NCBI GenBank assembly: GCA_963840975.1
Contig: CAWJBC010000017.1
Location: 310,001-374,000, forward strand
Source: JAADJA01 sp963840975
GTDB lineage: Bacteria > Bacteroidota > Bacteroidia > Bacteroidales > JAADJA01
DNA length: 64,000 bases
Direction: 5' to 3'
The notes under the pieces are model-generated. The model was not told the origin of the DNA. It did not search any database and saw only the letters and a list, made by a program, of their open reading frames with translations. Positions 29,355 through 37,609 of this stretch are shown piece by piece. Positions within the stretch are counted from its first letter, which is position 1, and every line of letters begins with the position of its first letter. The position numbers and the translations under genes are program-made.

Positions 29355-30587
29355 ATGAAAAACATTGTGAAAATCTTTCTTCTGTTATTCATTCCACTTC
29401 TAAGCAGTTCTTACACCTGGCAGAGCTTCTGCCCTGATACCATTCATGCGAATAACATTTGTTTTGGCGTCGGCTCATGGAAAGGGGTGATTTGCTCCCC
29501 CAATGGAATGTACCTTTGGGAACCAGACATCGAAGAGTGGAGTTTTTATTCTTATGGTTTACCTGTTACCGGTGCTGCCAATTTAGATGAATCCAGGATA
29601 CTGGTGACCATGGGCGATGGTACTTATTCCGACGGGATTTACACTTTTCACCTCGAAACCCATCAATTCGAGGTGGTGGAGTGGCTTTATAAACCTGTTT
29701 TCCTGAAATATTATGATTATAACCAAAGCTATTATGTGGGGCAGGAAGAAAACGGTTTGTATGTTTCATCCAACGGAATGGATTGGAGTAGTGTCAGTTA
29801 TTTTGATACGATTAATTGCCAATCTATTGATTTCTATGGAGAGCATATTATTGTCTCTTCAGGAGCATATAGCTTTCCTTGTATTTATTTTTCAGACGAT
29901 GCTGGTTATTCATGGAATATTTCTAATAATGGTCATTTTAAGAGAAATGTCAAATTCAATAATTCGGGGATAGCTTATTCGATACTTCCGGGTATGTCAA
30001 ACAGTGCAGGCATATATTACAGCAACGATTACGGATATTTTTGGTCTGTTGTTTATTGGGCATTTTATGTTAATGCTCTTGGTATTGATGCATTGGGAAA
30101 TATTTTCCTTGGATGGGTTAATGGGATGGGTATTGCAATTCTCAATAATCCATATCCCTATCCTTACCCTGAATTAATTTTCTTAAATGAAGGATTACCC
30201 AATTTGAATATCAATGAAATAACTATTAATCCTGACATGAGCGCCATTGCTATCTTTTGCTGCACTGATGCAGGGGTGTATGTGAGTTATGATTATATGG
30301 TGGGAGAAAGTGAAAACTATGTAGAAACTGAAAAGATTACCATTTTCCCAAATCCGGTATCAAACGAAATGCGAATACGCCTATCCCTGAATGAGCCAAT
30401 AAATACCACTTTCAAAATGGAGGTTTATGATAATCAAGGAGTGAAAGTGGACGAAATCAGGTTTGAAAACAATATATCCCAAAACTTAGAAATCAAATGG
30501 AAAGCGGGCAATCTTCCGGCGGGTGTTTATTATCTTGTGGTGAGAACTAAAAATAAAACATTAACTGAAAAATTTATAATCCTTTAA
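29355..30587 (+). CDS. T9SS-exported beta-propeller-like protein, paralogue 1
   Basis: Secreted protein of unknown role. It has a signal peptide (IVKIFLLLFIPLLSSSYT), a body of repeated WSSVSYFD/YSWNISNNG-like stretches resembling sialidase/photosystem-type propeller blades (display of start-like values is common in such proteins), and a C-terminal type A T9SS sorting domain from about residue 330 (ITIFPNPVSNEM, then LPAGVYYLVVRTKNKTLTEKF). It is the first of three tandem same-strand genes. The next gene is a clear paralogue, with the same opening (YTWQSFCPDTIHANN versus YTWEPYGPEGIKANK) and the same ending, and lies 11 bases downstream. Confidence 0.8.
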   Translation: MKNIVKIFLLLFIPLLSSSYTWQSFCPDTIHANNICFGVGSWKGVICSPNGMYLWEPDIEEWSFYSYGLPVTGAANLDESRILVTMGDGTYSDGIYTFHLETHQFEVVEWLYKPVFLKYYDYNQSYYVGQEENGLYVSSNGMDWSSVSYFDTINCQSIDFYGEHIIVSSGAYSFPCIYFSDDAGYSWNISNNGHFKRNVKFNNSGIAYSILPGMSNSAGIYYSNDYGYFWSVVYWAFYVNALGIDALGNIFLGWVNGMGIAILNNPYPYPYPELIFLNEGLPNLNINEITINPDMSAIAIFCCTDAGVYVSYDYMVGESENYVETEKITIFPNPVSNEMRIRLSLNEPINTTFKMEVYDNQGVKVDEIRFENNISQNLEIKWKAGNLPAGVYYLVVRTKNKTLTEKFIIL

Positions 30588-30606
30588 AACCTTGAATTAT
30601 GAAAAA
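30567..30606 (+). repeat. Duplicated 40-bp gene junction, copy 1
   Basis: Covers the end of paralogue 1 (codons for EKFIIL and stop), the 11-base spacer and the ATGAAAAA start of paralogue 2. It is identical over 40 bases to 31808-31847, indicating tandem duplication with matching boundaries. Confidence 0.85.
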
Positions 30607-31828
30607 ACTGATTCTGTTACTCACTTTAACAATTACTATTCAACTTACTTATGCCTATACCTGGGAACCTTATGGGCCTGAAGGTATCAAAGCCAATAAA
30701 TTATATTTGTACCCTTCAGAATACTTTGGCGGTGTAATTTGTGTTGATACCGGTATGTATATCATTACAACTTTATTTGGAACTGATTGGGAATTTCATT
30801 CTTATTTTAATATGCCTGTGATTGATGTTAGTGCATGTGAATTTAGTGCTGATTCGATTTTGGTTTTGCTAAGCAATGGAAGCTATTCTGATGGTATTTA
30901 TTCTTTTAATTTAATTTCTGGACAATTTAAGAACCTGCACTATTGCCTGAATCCAAATGTAATTCACAAAAATTACGGAAATTATTACGTAGGTTTTGAA
31001 AATGGCATGTTGATTTCGGATAATGGATATTCCTGGACTGAAGATTTGATTTTTAGTGGAAAAAATTGTATTGACATACAAATGATTAATGAAAAAATTG
31101 CTGTGGCTATTGATGAACCGATTGATAATGTTTTCTGGTCAGAAAATAGTGGAGGAGATTGGGAGGTAATAGATGGTGATTATAAAATTTCAGATTTATT
31201 TCTGATGTACTATTTTGGTTTAAAAGGGATATGTTCTGACAATTCAATGAGCTGTGGATATTATGAATTTAATGATTATTCAATGCAATGGGAAGAAGAG
31301 TTTTTGACGGAAAACCTAAAAACACTCGGATGTGATAATACTAGCAAACCTTTCTTAGGATGGTATGCTGCAAATGGAATACAGAAAGGGATTGCAAGAT
31401 ATTGGGGATACTCACTGACATTTTTTAATCAGGGATTACCAAATCTGAATATAAATGACATCACATCATCCGATAATATTGTGGGTGGGTCTGTTGTTTT
31501 TTGTTGTACTGACGAAGGTGTTTTTTATTGTATGAATTATACTGGGATTGAAACCTTAAATGCTGAATACGATGAAATAGAGATGTATCCAAATCCCGTT
31601 TATAACCAAACGCATTTCAAAATTAATTTGAAAGAACCTTTTGATTCCAATTTATCCATCTCCATTTTAAACAACCATTGCCAAAAAATAGATGAAATTA
31701 AAGTTGAAAACACTTCACCACAAAACCTGGAAATTAACTGGAACAAAGGCAACTTGCCCCCAGGAATTTATTATCTTGTGGTAAAAACTAAAAATGAAAC
31801 GATAACCGAAAAATTTATAATCCTTTAA
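30599..31828 (+). CDS. T9SS-exported beta-propeller-like protein, paralogue 2
   Basis: Diverged tandem copy of the preceding gene (409 versus 410 residues). It has a signal peptide (LILLLTLTITIQLTYAYT), propeller-like repeats with the shared block QGLPNLNINDITSS and FCCTDEGVFYCMNY, and a type A T9SS sorting domain (IEMYPNPVYNQTHF to NETITEKFIIL). The interior differs strongly from paralogue 1, while the last about 35 residues are nearly the same. It appears more AT-rich than surrounding housekeeping genes. Same operon as its neighbours judging by 11-base spacers. Role unknown; surface or secreted location inferred from the sorting domain. Confidence 0.8.
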   Translation: MKKLILLLTLTITIQLTYAYTWEPYGPEGIKANKLYLYPSEYFGGVICVDTGMYIITTLFGTDWEFHSYFNMPVIDVSACEFSADSILVLLSNGSYSDGIYSFNLISGQFKNLHYCLNPNVIHKNYGNYYVGFENGMLISDNGYSWTEDLIFSGKNCIDIQMINEKIAVAIDEPIDNVFWSENSGGDWEVIDGDYKISDLFLMYYFGLKGICSDNSMSCGYYEFNDYSMQWEEEFLTENLKTLGCDNTSKPFLGWYAANGIQKGIARYWGYSLTFFNQGLPNLNINDITSSDNIVGGSVVFCCTDEGVFYCMNYTGIETLNAEYDEIEMYPNPVYNQTHFKINLKEPFDSNLSISILNNHCQKIDEIKVENTSPQNLEINWNKGNLPPGIYYLVVKTKNETITEKFIIL

Positions 31829-31847
31829 AACCTTGAATTATGAAAAA
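31808..31847 (+). repeat. Duplicated 40-bp gene junction, copy 2
   Basis: Identical to 30567-30606 and placed the same way: end of paralogue 2, an 11-base spacer and the start of the third T9SS cargo gene. Confidence 0.85.
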
Positions 31848-33219
31848 GCTAATCATTTTTCTTTTGATTCTGGTAACGGTTTTTTCACTCAAATCCCAAA
31901 TAATTGAGGATTGGACTACACCGGTGGCACTAACAGATTCATCGAGCTTCAATTCCAATCCTGTGGTCGCTGTTTTTCCCTATGATAATCCTGAACTATA
32001 CATGTTTTATGAAAAAGGATTGATAAACCGGCAGATATGGTGGAAGAAAATTTCCGAACCCATGTCGGATGAGCAAATGCTTATTGGCGGCTGGCCTGAA
32101 GTTGATTACCGGAATCCACAGATTATCCTGTATAATTTCCTCATTATTGAATGCAATGTTTTTGGAAATTATGATCTCTTCGGTGTAAAGTTCGATGAAA
32201 ATGGTCTGGCAGGTGATATTTTTAGATTAACAAATACTGAATTTAATGAAAACGCTTTCTTTGGGAACACGGATTATTCAAACTTATGTTGCTGGGAAAG
32301 CGGAGGGAATATTTATGCAGCGGAATCGCAAATAAGCCAGGATACTATCGAATTTACAGATTTAGAAATAATTGATTCCGGAGATTGTTATGATCCGGTT
32401 TGTCAGGAAAATTACATTGCCTGGCGAAAAATTGAAAATAACGAATCGCATATTTATTATTCTGAGAAAAGTTGGCAAACAAACCAATGGACTGAACCTG
32501 CCCCTATAATAGATACTGGTAACAATATTAATCTTTCACGTTCTATTACCATTCAGGAGTTTGGCGGGGGATATAATTTATGCTGGCAGGCAGAAAATAA
32601 GATTTATTTTTCGGAATTATATGGGTCATATATTTCAACACCCGAAATTCCTGGTGTTGAAAATTATTACGAACCCACTGCATATAACATGGTCTGGCTT
32701 GTAGATTTTTTTTCAAACATTTATTCATTTGCAGGAGAAACTGAGTCTGTCAGAGATATTTACATTGCAGATGAATATGTGTCAGGGTATGTTCTGAACA
32801 TAACTGACGATTCAAATATTAATAAAAACCCAAGACTTTTTAATGGTAGAGGTGATTATAGCTACCATGAAATAATCAATATCTGGCAAACTGAAGTTAA
32901 CGGATTTGACGTGCTTTTTTCGTCTTTTGCAATGTATAATGTGGTAATAGGCAAGATTGATGAAAATAAAACATTTCAATTGAGCATTTCTCCCAATCCG
33001 GTGGGCACAGACCAAAATATTATTATTGACTCTCCTGAGAATATTTCAGTTAAATCAGTAAATATCTATTCCGTTTCAGGCAATCTGATAAAACAAAAAG
33101 AGTTCAGTCCTCAAAATAATGGATATGAGTTCAGTTTGAATGAACAATTACCAGGGTTGTATTTTATAAGAATTCAAACCTCCCATGGAGTAATAGTACG
33201 CAAACTGATAAAAATTTGA
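31840..33219 (+). CDS. T9SS-exported protein of unknown function
   Basis: A 459-residue secreted protein with a signal peptide (LIIFLLILVTVFSLKSQ), a body of repeated beta-rich units (WWKKISEPMSDEQMLIGGW; CWESGGNIYAAES; YNLCWQAENKIYFSELYG) and a C-terminal type A T9SS sorting domain (LSISPNPVGTDQNI through LPGLYFIRIQTSHGV to RKLIKI). The body is not recognisably like the two preceding paralogues, although the 5' junction is identical to theirs. Third and last gene of this tandem cargo group; convergent with gldD. Confidence 0.78.
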   Translation: MKKLIIFLLILVTVFSLKSQIIEDWTTPVALTDSSSFNSNPVVAVFPYDNPELYMFYEKGLINRQIWWKKISEPMSDEQMLIGGWPEVDYRNPQIILYNFLIIECNVFGNYDLFGVKFDENGLAGDIFRLTNTEFNENAFFGNTDYSNLCCWESGGNIYAAESQISQDTIEFTDLEIIDSGDCYDPVCQENYIAWRKIENNESHIYYSEKSWQTNQWTEPAPIIDTGNNINLSRSITIQEFGGGYNLCWQAENKIYFSELYGSYISTPEIPGVENYYEPTAYNMVWLVDFFSNIYSFAGETESVRDIYIADEYVSGYVLNITDDSNINKNPRLFNGRGDYSYHEIINIWQTEVNGFDVLFSSFAMYNVVIGKIDENKTFQLSISPNPVGTDQNIIIDSPENISVKSVNIYSVSGNLIKQKEFSPQNNGYEFSLNEQLPGLYFIRIQTSHGVIVRKLIKI

Positions 33220-33329
33220 TATTGAAGCATATTCATCAATTATCTGCTGATGCGGATTTTTGCTCCGTTCTGTGAGATTTGAAAAAATTAACAATTTCCC
33301 AAAGGAGTCATTGGAAAACAGTTTACCAT

Positions 33330-33920
33330 CTATTTCTCTTTCCACTCAAACGTCTCAATCAAATGATTGATGTCTTCTTTCAGGAATTCAATGACCGGTG
33401 CCAGTGAATCGTTGTTGGGAACGGTGTTGAAGTAAAGCGCCCCGCGCACAAAATTTGTCGTACTATCCGTAAGGTAAAACTGGTAAGGGGATGCGGCGGC
33501 AACTCCGGAAATAGTATAAGTAAGACCATAAACCTTTTTGTCAGGATTCACATAAGCTTTGTTTTCGATGCTGCTTGCTTTTGGAATATGCTTCATTACC
33601 ATGGTTCGCGTATCCTCAAGGTATTGGGTAAGATTGCCATTGATTTTCTTGTAGCTGAGGTGTAAGGTTCCTTTAAACTGAGGAAACGAAATGTTAATCC
33701 AATAAACCTCAGCATTTGGGTCAAGATCGGGAAGAACGCTGGCATAAACCGGAAACTCAAAAGAATAGGGAAATACTCTATCGAAAACAATATAATTTTT
33801 CTCCGGGAGGTCAATGCGGAGATATCCACGGGGTTTTGGATAATAATCATTATTGCAGGCGGTGACCAGAACGATGAGCAAACCCGCCAGGGCGATAAGC
33901 GATCTATTCTTCTTCTGCAT
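33330..33920 (-). CDS. gldD: Gliding motility lipoprotein GldD
   Basis: Lipoprotein required for gliding and T9SS function in flavobacteria; biochemical role unknown. The lipobox is LLIVLVTAC (Cys at about residue 22). Family-typical sequence follows: YYPKPRGYLRIDLPEKNY, PYSFEFPVYASVLPD, INISFPQFKGTLHLSYK and the C-terminal GALYFNTVPNNDSLAPVIEF. The 196-residue length matches the family. Its start overlaps the end of gldE by 17 bases, so the two are translated from one message, as known for the gldD-gldE pair. Confidence 0.95.
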   Translation of the reverse strand: MQKKNRSLIALAGLLIVLVTACNNDYYPKPRGYLRIDLPEKNYIVFDRVFPYSFEFPVYASVLPDLDPNAEVYWINISFPQFKGTLHLSYKKINGNLTQYLEDTRTMVMKHIPKASSIENKAYVNPDKKVYGLTYTISGVAAASPYQFYLTDSTTNFVRGALYFNTVPNNDSLAPVIEFLKEDINHLIETFEWKEK

Positions 33921-35268
33921 TTTCGGCGACAGGTTCTAATGTAACTTTTATTTGTTTGATCCTCCTTTTGTCAACCGAAATGATTTTAAAACTGAAATTC
34001 CGGTACGAAATATCTTTTCCTTTCTCTGGGATTTCGCCCAATAATTCAAGAATAACACCAGCCAGCGAATCCGCATCTCCTTTAATTTCATCAAAAACAT
34101 CATCATCGAAGCCGGTTACCTTGCAGAAATCGTTGATGCTTGTTTTTCCTTCAAAAATATAGTTGTGGTCATCCAATTTCTTATATCCAATACCGTCTTC
34201 AGGCGTGTCAAATTCATCCGTAATTTCTCCGATGATCTCTTCGATGATGTCCTCCATTGTCACGATGCCGGAAGTTCCGCCGTATTCATCCACCACAATG
34301 GCAAGATGTATTTTCTTTTCCTGAAACTCCTGAAGAAGATCGTTGATCTTTTTATTTTCTGGAACAAAAAACGAGGGTCTGAGCAGGGTGGTCCAGTTGA
34401 AATGTTCACCACTGTTAAGATAGGGTAACAAATCCTTTACATAAAGCACCCCTCTCACGTTATCGAACGATTCTTCAAAAGCGGGAATCCTTGAATAGCC
34501 CGACTCAACTACCACCTGTATCACCCTGTTGAATGGCATATCAATGTCAACCGAAACCACATCCATTCTCGATCTCATGATTTCGCTGACAGCAATATCG
34601 GAGAACCTGACAATCCCTTTCAATATCTTGGTTTCTTCTGTAGGTTTTCCTTTCTCGACTGTGAGGTCAATGGCATCTGTAAGTTCAGTCATAGAAATGC
34701 TTTGTCCCTTGGTCACCAATCTTTTATCAATCACTTTGGTACTTGCCATCAGCAAAGAACTGACCGGATAAAAAATACTGGATAAAATTTTGAGCGGTCG
34801 CGCCATCAACCTTGCAAACACAATTTGTTTCTGGTTTGCATAAATCTTTGGCATGATCTCCCCAAACAGCAGCAACAGTAAGGTGATCACCACCACCTCT
34901 ATCACAAAGCCCAATACAGGAAATGAAGAAAAATCAAATAAATGTCCTGAAAAAAAAGTACTTAAAATGACTACCGCAACATTAACGAAGTTGTTGGAAA
35001 TAAGTATAGTTGCCAGTAAACGTTTAGGGGCTTTAAGGTGGGCAAGAATAACTTTATTGACCGGGATTTCTTTGGATTTGATTTCCTTCAAATGTGCGGG
35101 TGTGAGCGAAAAATAGGCGACCTCGGCTCCCGAAATCATGGCTGAACAAATCAATAAAAATATTATGGTGATTAAGCTGAAAATCATTCCGGAAGAAAAT
35201 TCGCCGGTGAAAGCGCTTAACAAAATACTCACCAATTGTATATGAGGGTCACTGTCGGGCAATTCCAA
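33904..35268 (-). CDS. gldE: Gliding motility-associated protein GldE (CNNM/CorC type)
   Basis: Membrane protein of the HlyC/CorC/CNNM family that partners GldD. A DUF21/CNNM membrane domain with four hydrophobic segments occupies about residues 20-190 (LICSAMISGAEVAYFSLTPA; LLFGEIMPKIYANQKQ). Two CBS domains follow (SEIMRSRMDVVSVD; VVDEYGGTSGIVTMEDIIEE) and then the CorC_HlyC C-terminal domain (VILELLGEIPEKGKDI). The 454-residue length is slightly long because of the N-terminus; I kept the ATG at 35268. It overlaps gldD and has ssb upstream on the same strand, separated by a 116-base gap likely to hold the promoter. Confidence 0.94.
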   Translation of the reverse strand: MELPDSDPHIQLVSILLSAFTGEFSSGMIFSLITIIFLLICSAMISGAEVAYFSLTPAHLKEIKSKEIPVNKVILAHLKAPKRLLATILISNNFVNVAVVILSTFFSGHLFDFSSFPVLGFVIEVVVITLLLLLFGEIMPKIYANQKQIVFARLMARPLKILSSIFYPVSSLLMASTKVIDKRLVTKGQSISMTELTDAIDLTVEKGKPTEETKILKGIVRFSDIAVSEIMRSRMDVVSVDIDMPFNRVIQVVVESGYSRIPAFEESFDNVRGVLYVKDLLPYLNSGEHFNWTTLLRPSFFVPENKKINDLLQEFQEKKIHLAIVVDEYGGTSGIVTMEDIIEEIIGEITDEFDTPEDGIGYKKLDDHNYIFEGKTSINDFCKVTGFDDDVFDEIKGDADSLAGVILELLGEIPEKGKDISYRNFSFKIISVDKRRIKQIKVTLEPVAENAEEE

Positions 35269-35384
35269 AGCTAATGCGATTAATTATAATAACAAGCACT
35301 ATTAAATTGGTGCAAAAATAACAAAAATTGACAGACAGTTGTTGCCCTCAATTACCCTGAAAAAGATAAAAAAAATACGGAGGA

Positions 35385-35816
35385 TCAGAATGGAAGATCA
35401 TCTTGTGGTGCTTCCACTTCCGGGCTATCCGGTTGGGCGGTCGGAGCACTCTGCTGATGCTGATCGTTTTGTCCGTCTCCACCATCACGCTTGCTTCCAA
35501 GCATAGTCATGTTATCACCAAAAATTTCGGTGATGTACTTTTTTATCCCATCCTGTTCGTATGAACGGGTACGGATTTTCCCTTCAAGATATATCTGGTT
35601 TCCTTTGCGCAGATATTTCTCTGCAATTTCTGCAAGCCCTCTCCATAGCACAATGTTATGCCATTCGGTCTGATCAACTTTTGCGCCTTCCTTGTTTTTG
35701 TAACTTTCCGTTGTCGCCAAAGAAAAAGAGGCCTTTTTTACTCCGTTGTCAAACGTCATCACTTCCGGGTCTTTGCCCAGATTTCCAATTAAAATTACAC
35801 GATTTATTCCAGCCAT
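35385..35816 (-). CDS. ssb: Single-stranded DNA-binding protein
   Basis: Binds single-stranded DNA in replication, repair and recombination. The OB fold runs from INRVILIGNLGKDPEV through TEWHNIVLWRGLAEIAEKYLRKGN to TEIFGDNMTMLG. A short Gln/Pro-rich linker leads to the acidic tip DDLPF, which recruits partner proteins. The 143-residue length is normal. It lies between mutY and gldE on the same strand; the ssb-gldE-gldD order is a common Bacteroidota arrangement. Confidence 0.97.
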   Translation of the reverse strand: MAGINRVILIGNLGKDPEVMTFDNGVKKASFSLATTESYKNKEGAKVDQTEWHNIVLWRGLAEIAEKYLRKGNQIYLEGKIRTRSYEQDGIKKYITEIFGDNMTMLGSKRDGGDGQNDQHQQSAPTAQPDSPEVEAPQDDLPF

Positions 35817-35866
35817 AATATTTAGATTTTAGTGTAACAAATGTAACATTTTTCTTTTTACAAGGA

Positions 35867-36943
35867 TCAAAAAAATGAATTATTCTTCAAAAATTTTTCG
35901 ATCAACCGGGGAACAGGATATTGATGGACATTTTTTAATTCAACAGCATCCCAATTATTGCCATATAATGAATTGATCCTATTGAACGGCTCTGAATCTT
36001 TTAACAATATTGTGTAAAATCGTGCCAATATAACCTGATGCGTCAAAATATGCCTGTACTCTTTTGAAATTGTGATTTGTGGATTGTCCATTAAATCACT
36101 TCCAAGATAATTTGAAATTTCTTCAACTATCTTTTTCTGAGAAACTGCCTTGGGTTTTTCAATCACCGGAAAATCATAAAGATTTCTCCAGATATCCTGC
36201 TCTGACCTTTTCCGAAGGAGAACCATTTCATTTGCCTTTACAATAAAAAGGTAATGAAAATAACGCTTTCGCTGCACCACCTGTTTGGACTTTACAGGTA
36301 TAATCCCAATTTTACTTTCCATATTGGCTTTACATTCATTTCTGAAAATACAAGCCCCGCAATCAGGATTTTGCGGTTTACAATACAATGCACCGAATTC
36401 CATTATTGCCTGATTGAATTCACCCGGCTGTTGCCGGTCAATGAGGAGGGTTGCAAGATTTGTTATCATTCTTTTACCAGAATTGGTATCAACCCGCGTT
36501 TCAATGCCTTTGAACCGGGATAAGAACCTCAACACATTACCATCCACTACCGGACGGGGTTCATTGAAGGCAATAGAGGAAATAGCCGCCGCCGTGTATT
36601 CGCCAATGCCCGGCAATTTCAGTAGTTCATCATGTTTACCCGGAAACAATCCTTTATGATCATTGGCAACGATAATGGCAGTTTTATGAAGATTTCTTGC
36701 GCGGGAATAATATCCCAGTCCCTGCCATAGTTTTAAAATATCGTGTTCAGAAGCATGGGCAAGCTTGTGCACATCAGTAAAATGGCTTACAAATTTTAAA
36801 TAATATGCCCTTCCCTGTTCAATCCGGGTTTGCTGTAATATAATTTCAGAGAGCCAGATTTTATATGGGTCCTGAGTTTTTCGCCAGGGTAAGTCACGTT
36901 TATTTTTTTTATACCAGGCAATCAGTATTTTTGCAAAATTCAT
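35867..36943 (-). CDS. mutY: A/G-specific adenine glycosylase MutY
   Basis: Removes adenine mispaired with 8-oxoguanine. The start is the ATG at 36943 (a TTG nine bases upstream is in frame). Visible are the N-terminal WRKTQDPYKIWLSEIILQQT with the catalytic-site segment, the helix-hairpin-helix LPGIGEYTAAAISSIAF followed by the catalytic Asp region VVDGNVLRFLSR, a [4Fe-4S] loop with CX6CX2CX5C spacing (CKPQNPDCGACIFRNEC), and a C-terminal NUDIX-like domain that reads 8-oxoG. The 358-residue length is standard. Upstream of ssb on the same strand and divergent from the HU gene. Confidence 0.96.
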   Translation of the reverse strand: MNFAKILIAWYKKNKRDLPWRKTQDPYKIWLSEIILQQTRIEQGRAYYLKFVSHFTDVHKLAHASEHDILKLWQGLGYYSRARNLHKTAIIVANDHKGLFPGKHDELLKLPGIGEYTAAAISSIAFNEPRPVVDGNVLRFLSRFKGIETRVDTNSGKRMITNLATLLIDRQQPGEFNQAIMEFGALYCKPQNPDCGACIFRNECKANMESKIGIIPVKSKQVVQRKRYFHYLFIVKANEMVLLRKRSEQDIWRNLYDFPVIEKPKAVSQKKIVEEISNYLGSDLMDNPQITISKEYRHILTHQVILARFYTILLKDSEPFNRINSLYGNNWDAVELKNVHQYPVPRLIEKFLKNNSFF

Positions 36944-36987
36944 CGGGTGCAAATTTAAATGGGAATTGAAAATTATTGTAAAATTTA

Positions 36988-37014
36988 TTGCATTACAAAA
37001 AATTTATATATTTG
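36988..37014 (+). promoter_or_regulatory. Promoter of the HU gene
   Basis: TATATTTG at 37007-37014 matches the -7 consensus TAnnTTTG. A TTG at 36988-36990 is a weak -33 candidate. The ATG lies about 50 bases downstream in an A-rich leader. Confidence 0.5.
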
Positions 37015-37063
37015 CACCCCTGATTTAGGAAATTAATTATCAAATTGTTAAAAAAAATAAATC

Positions 37064-37348
37064 ATGACAAAAGCAGAAATTGTAGCGAACATCGCTACCA
37101 AAACAGGAATAGAAAAAGTAACTGTGCAACATACTGTTGAAGCATTTATGGATGCCGTTAAGCATTCAATGATTAATGGTGACAATGTTTACCTTAGAGG
37201 ATTTGGTAGTTTCGTAATTAAGAGGAGAGCCGAAAAAACCGGCAGAAATATTTCGAAAAACACCACCATCATTATTCCTGCACACAACATTCCATCATTT
37301 AAACCAGCAAAGACTTTTGTTAATGAGGTGAAAAACAGGAAGAAGTAA
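37064..37348 (+). CDS. HU family DNA-binding protein
   Basis: Nucleoid-associated HU/IHF-type protein that bends DNA as a dimer. At 94 residues it has the canonical layout: helical N-terminus (TKAEIVANIATKTGIEKVTV), the signature GFGSFVIKRRAEKTGRNI leading into the beta-arm and the C-terminal FKPAKTFVNEVKNR. The arm lacks the usual RNP motif and reads NTTIIIPAHNIPSF, as common in Bacteroidota HU paralogues. A promoter box lies upstream, a tiny basic gene follows 21 bases later and both end at a strong terminator. Confidence 0.94.
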   Translation: MTKAEIVANIATKTGIEKVTVQHTVEAFMDAVKHSMINGDNVYLRGFGSFVIKRRAEKTGRNISKNTTIIIPAHNIPSFKPAKTFVNEVKNRKK

Positions 37349-37369
37349 TTATTAAATTTTAGAAGGATT

Positions 37370-37459
37370 ATGCCAAGCGGGAAAAAAAGAAAAAGACACA
37401 AGATGTCTACGCATAAGCGCAAAAAGCGCCTGCGCAAGAATCGTCATAAGAAGAAGTAA
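37370..37459 (+). CDS. 29-residue basic protein, AURKAIP1/COX24-like
   Basis: Very short gene (MPSGKKRKRHKMSTHKRKKR, then LRKNRHKKK): 29 residues, more than half Lys or Arg. It resembles the small AURKAIP1/COX24-domain proteins (related to mitochondrial ribosomal mS38) that Bacteroidota carry downstream of HU, so a ribosome-associated role is likely but inferred. ATG at 37370 is 21 bases after the HU stop; a perfect terminator hairpin begins 19 bases after its stop, so HU and this gene form one unit. Easily missed by gene finders because of its length. Confidence 0.82.
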   Translation: MPSGKKRKRHKMSTHKRKKRLRKNRHKKK

Positions 37460-37478
37460 TTTTATTTAAGTATTTAGG

Positions 37479-37523
37479 TTTTAGAACATAATGCCATTGA
37501 TGCATTATGTTCTAAAATTTTAT
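37479..37523 (+). terminator. Terminator of the HU operon
   Basis: Perfect 16-base stem, TTTTAGAACATAATGC (37479-37494) with GCATTATGTTCTAAAA (37502-37517), a seven-base loop and a following T-rich stretch. It is symmetric enough to act in both directions. Confidence 0.85.
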
Positions 37524-37609
37524 CCACCTCCAGATTTTACTATAGCTCTCCTCCGGTAAACGTCATTAGTCTGGTGCAATGATGTTGATTTATTTAAAGA
37601 AGTTTTATT

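Noticed and set aside
33220..33329. Terminator between the convergent T9SS cargo gene and gldD
   Set aside because: Only a five-base stem (ATTGA/TCAAT) is visible, too weak to call.
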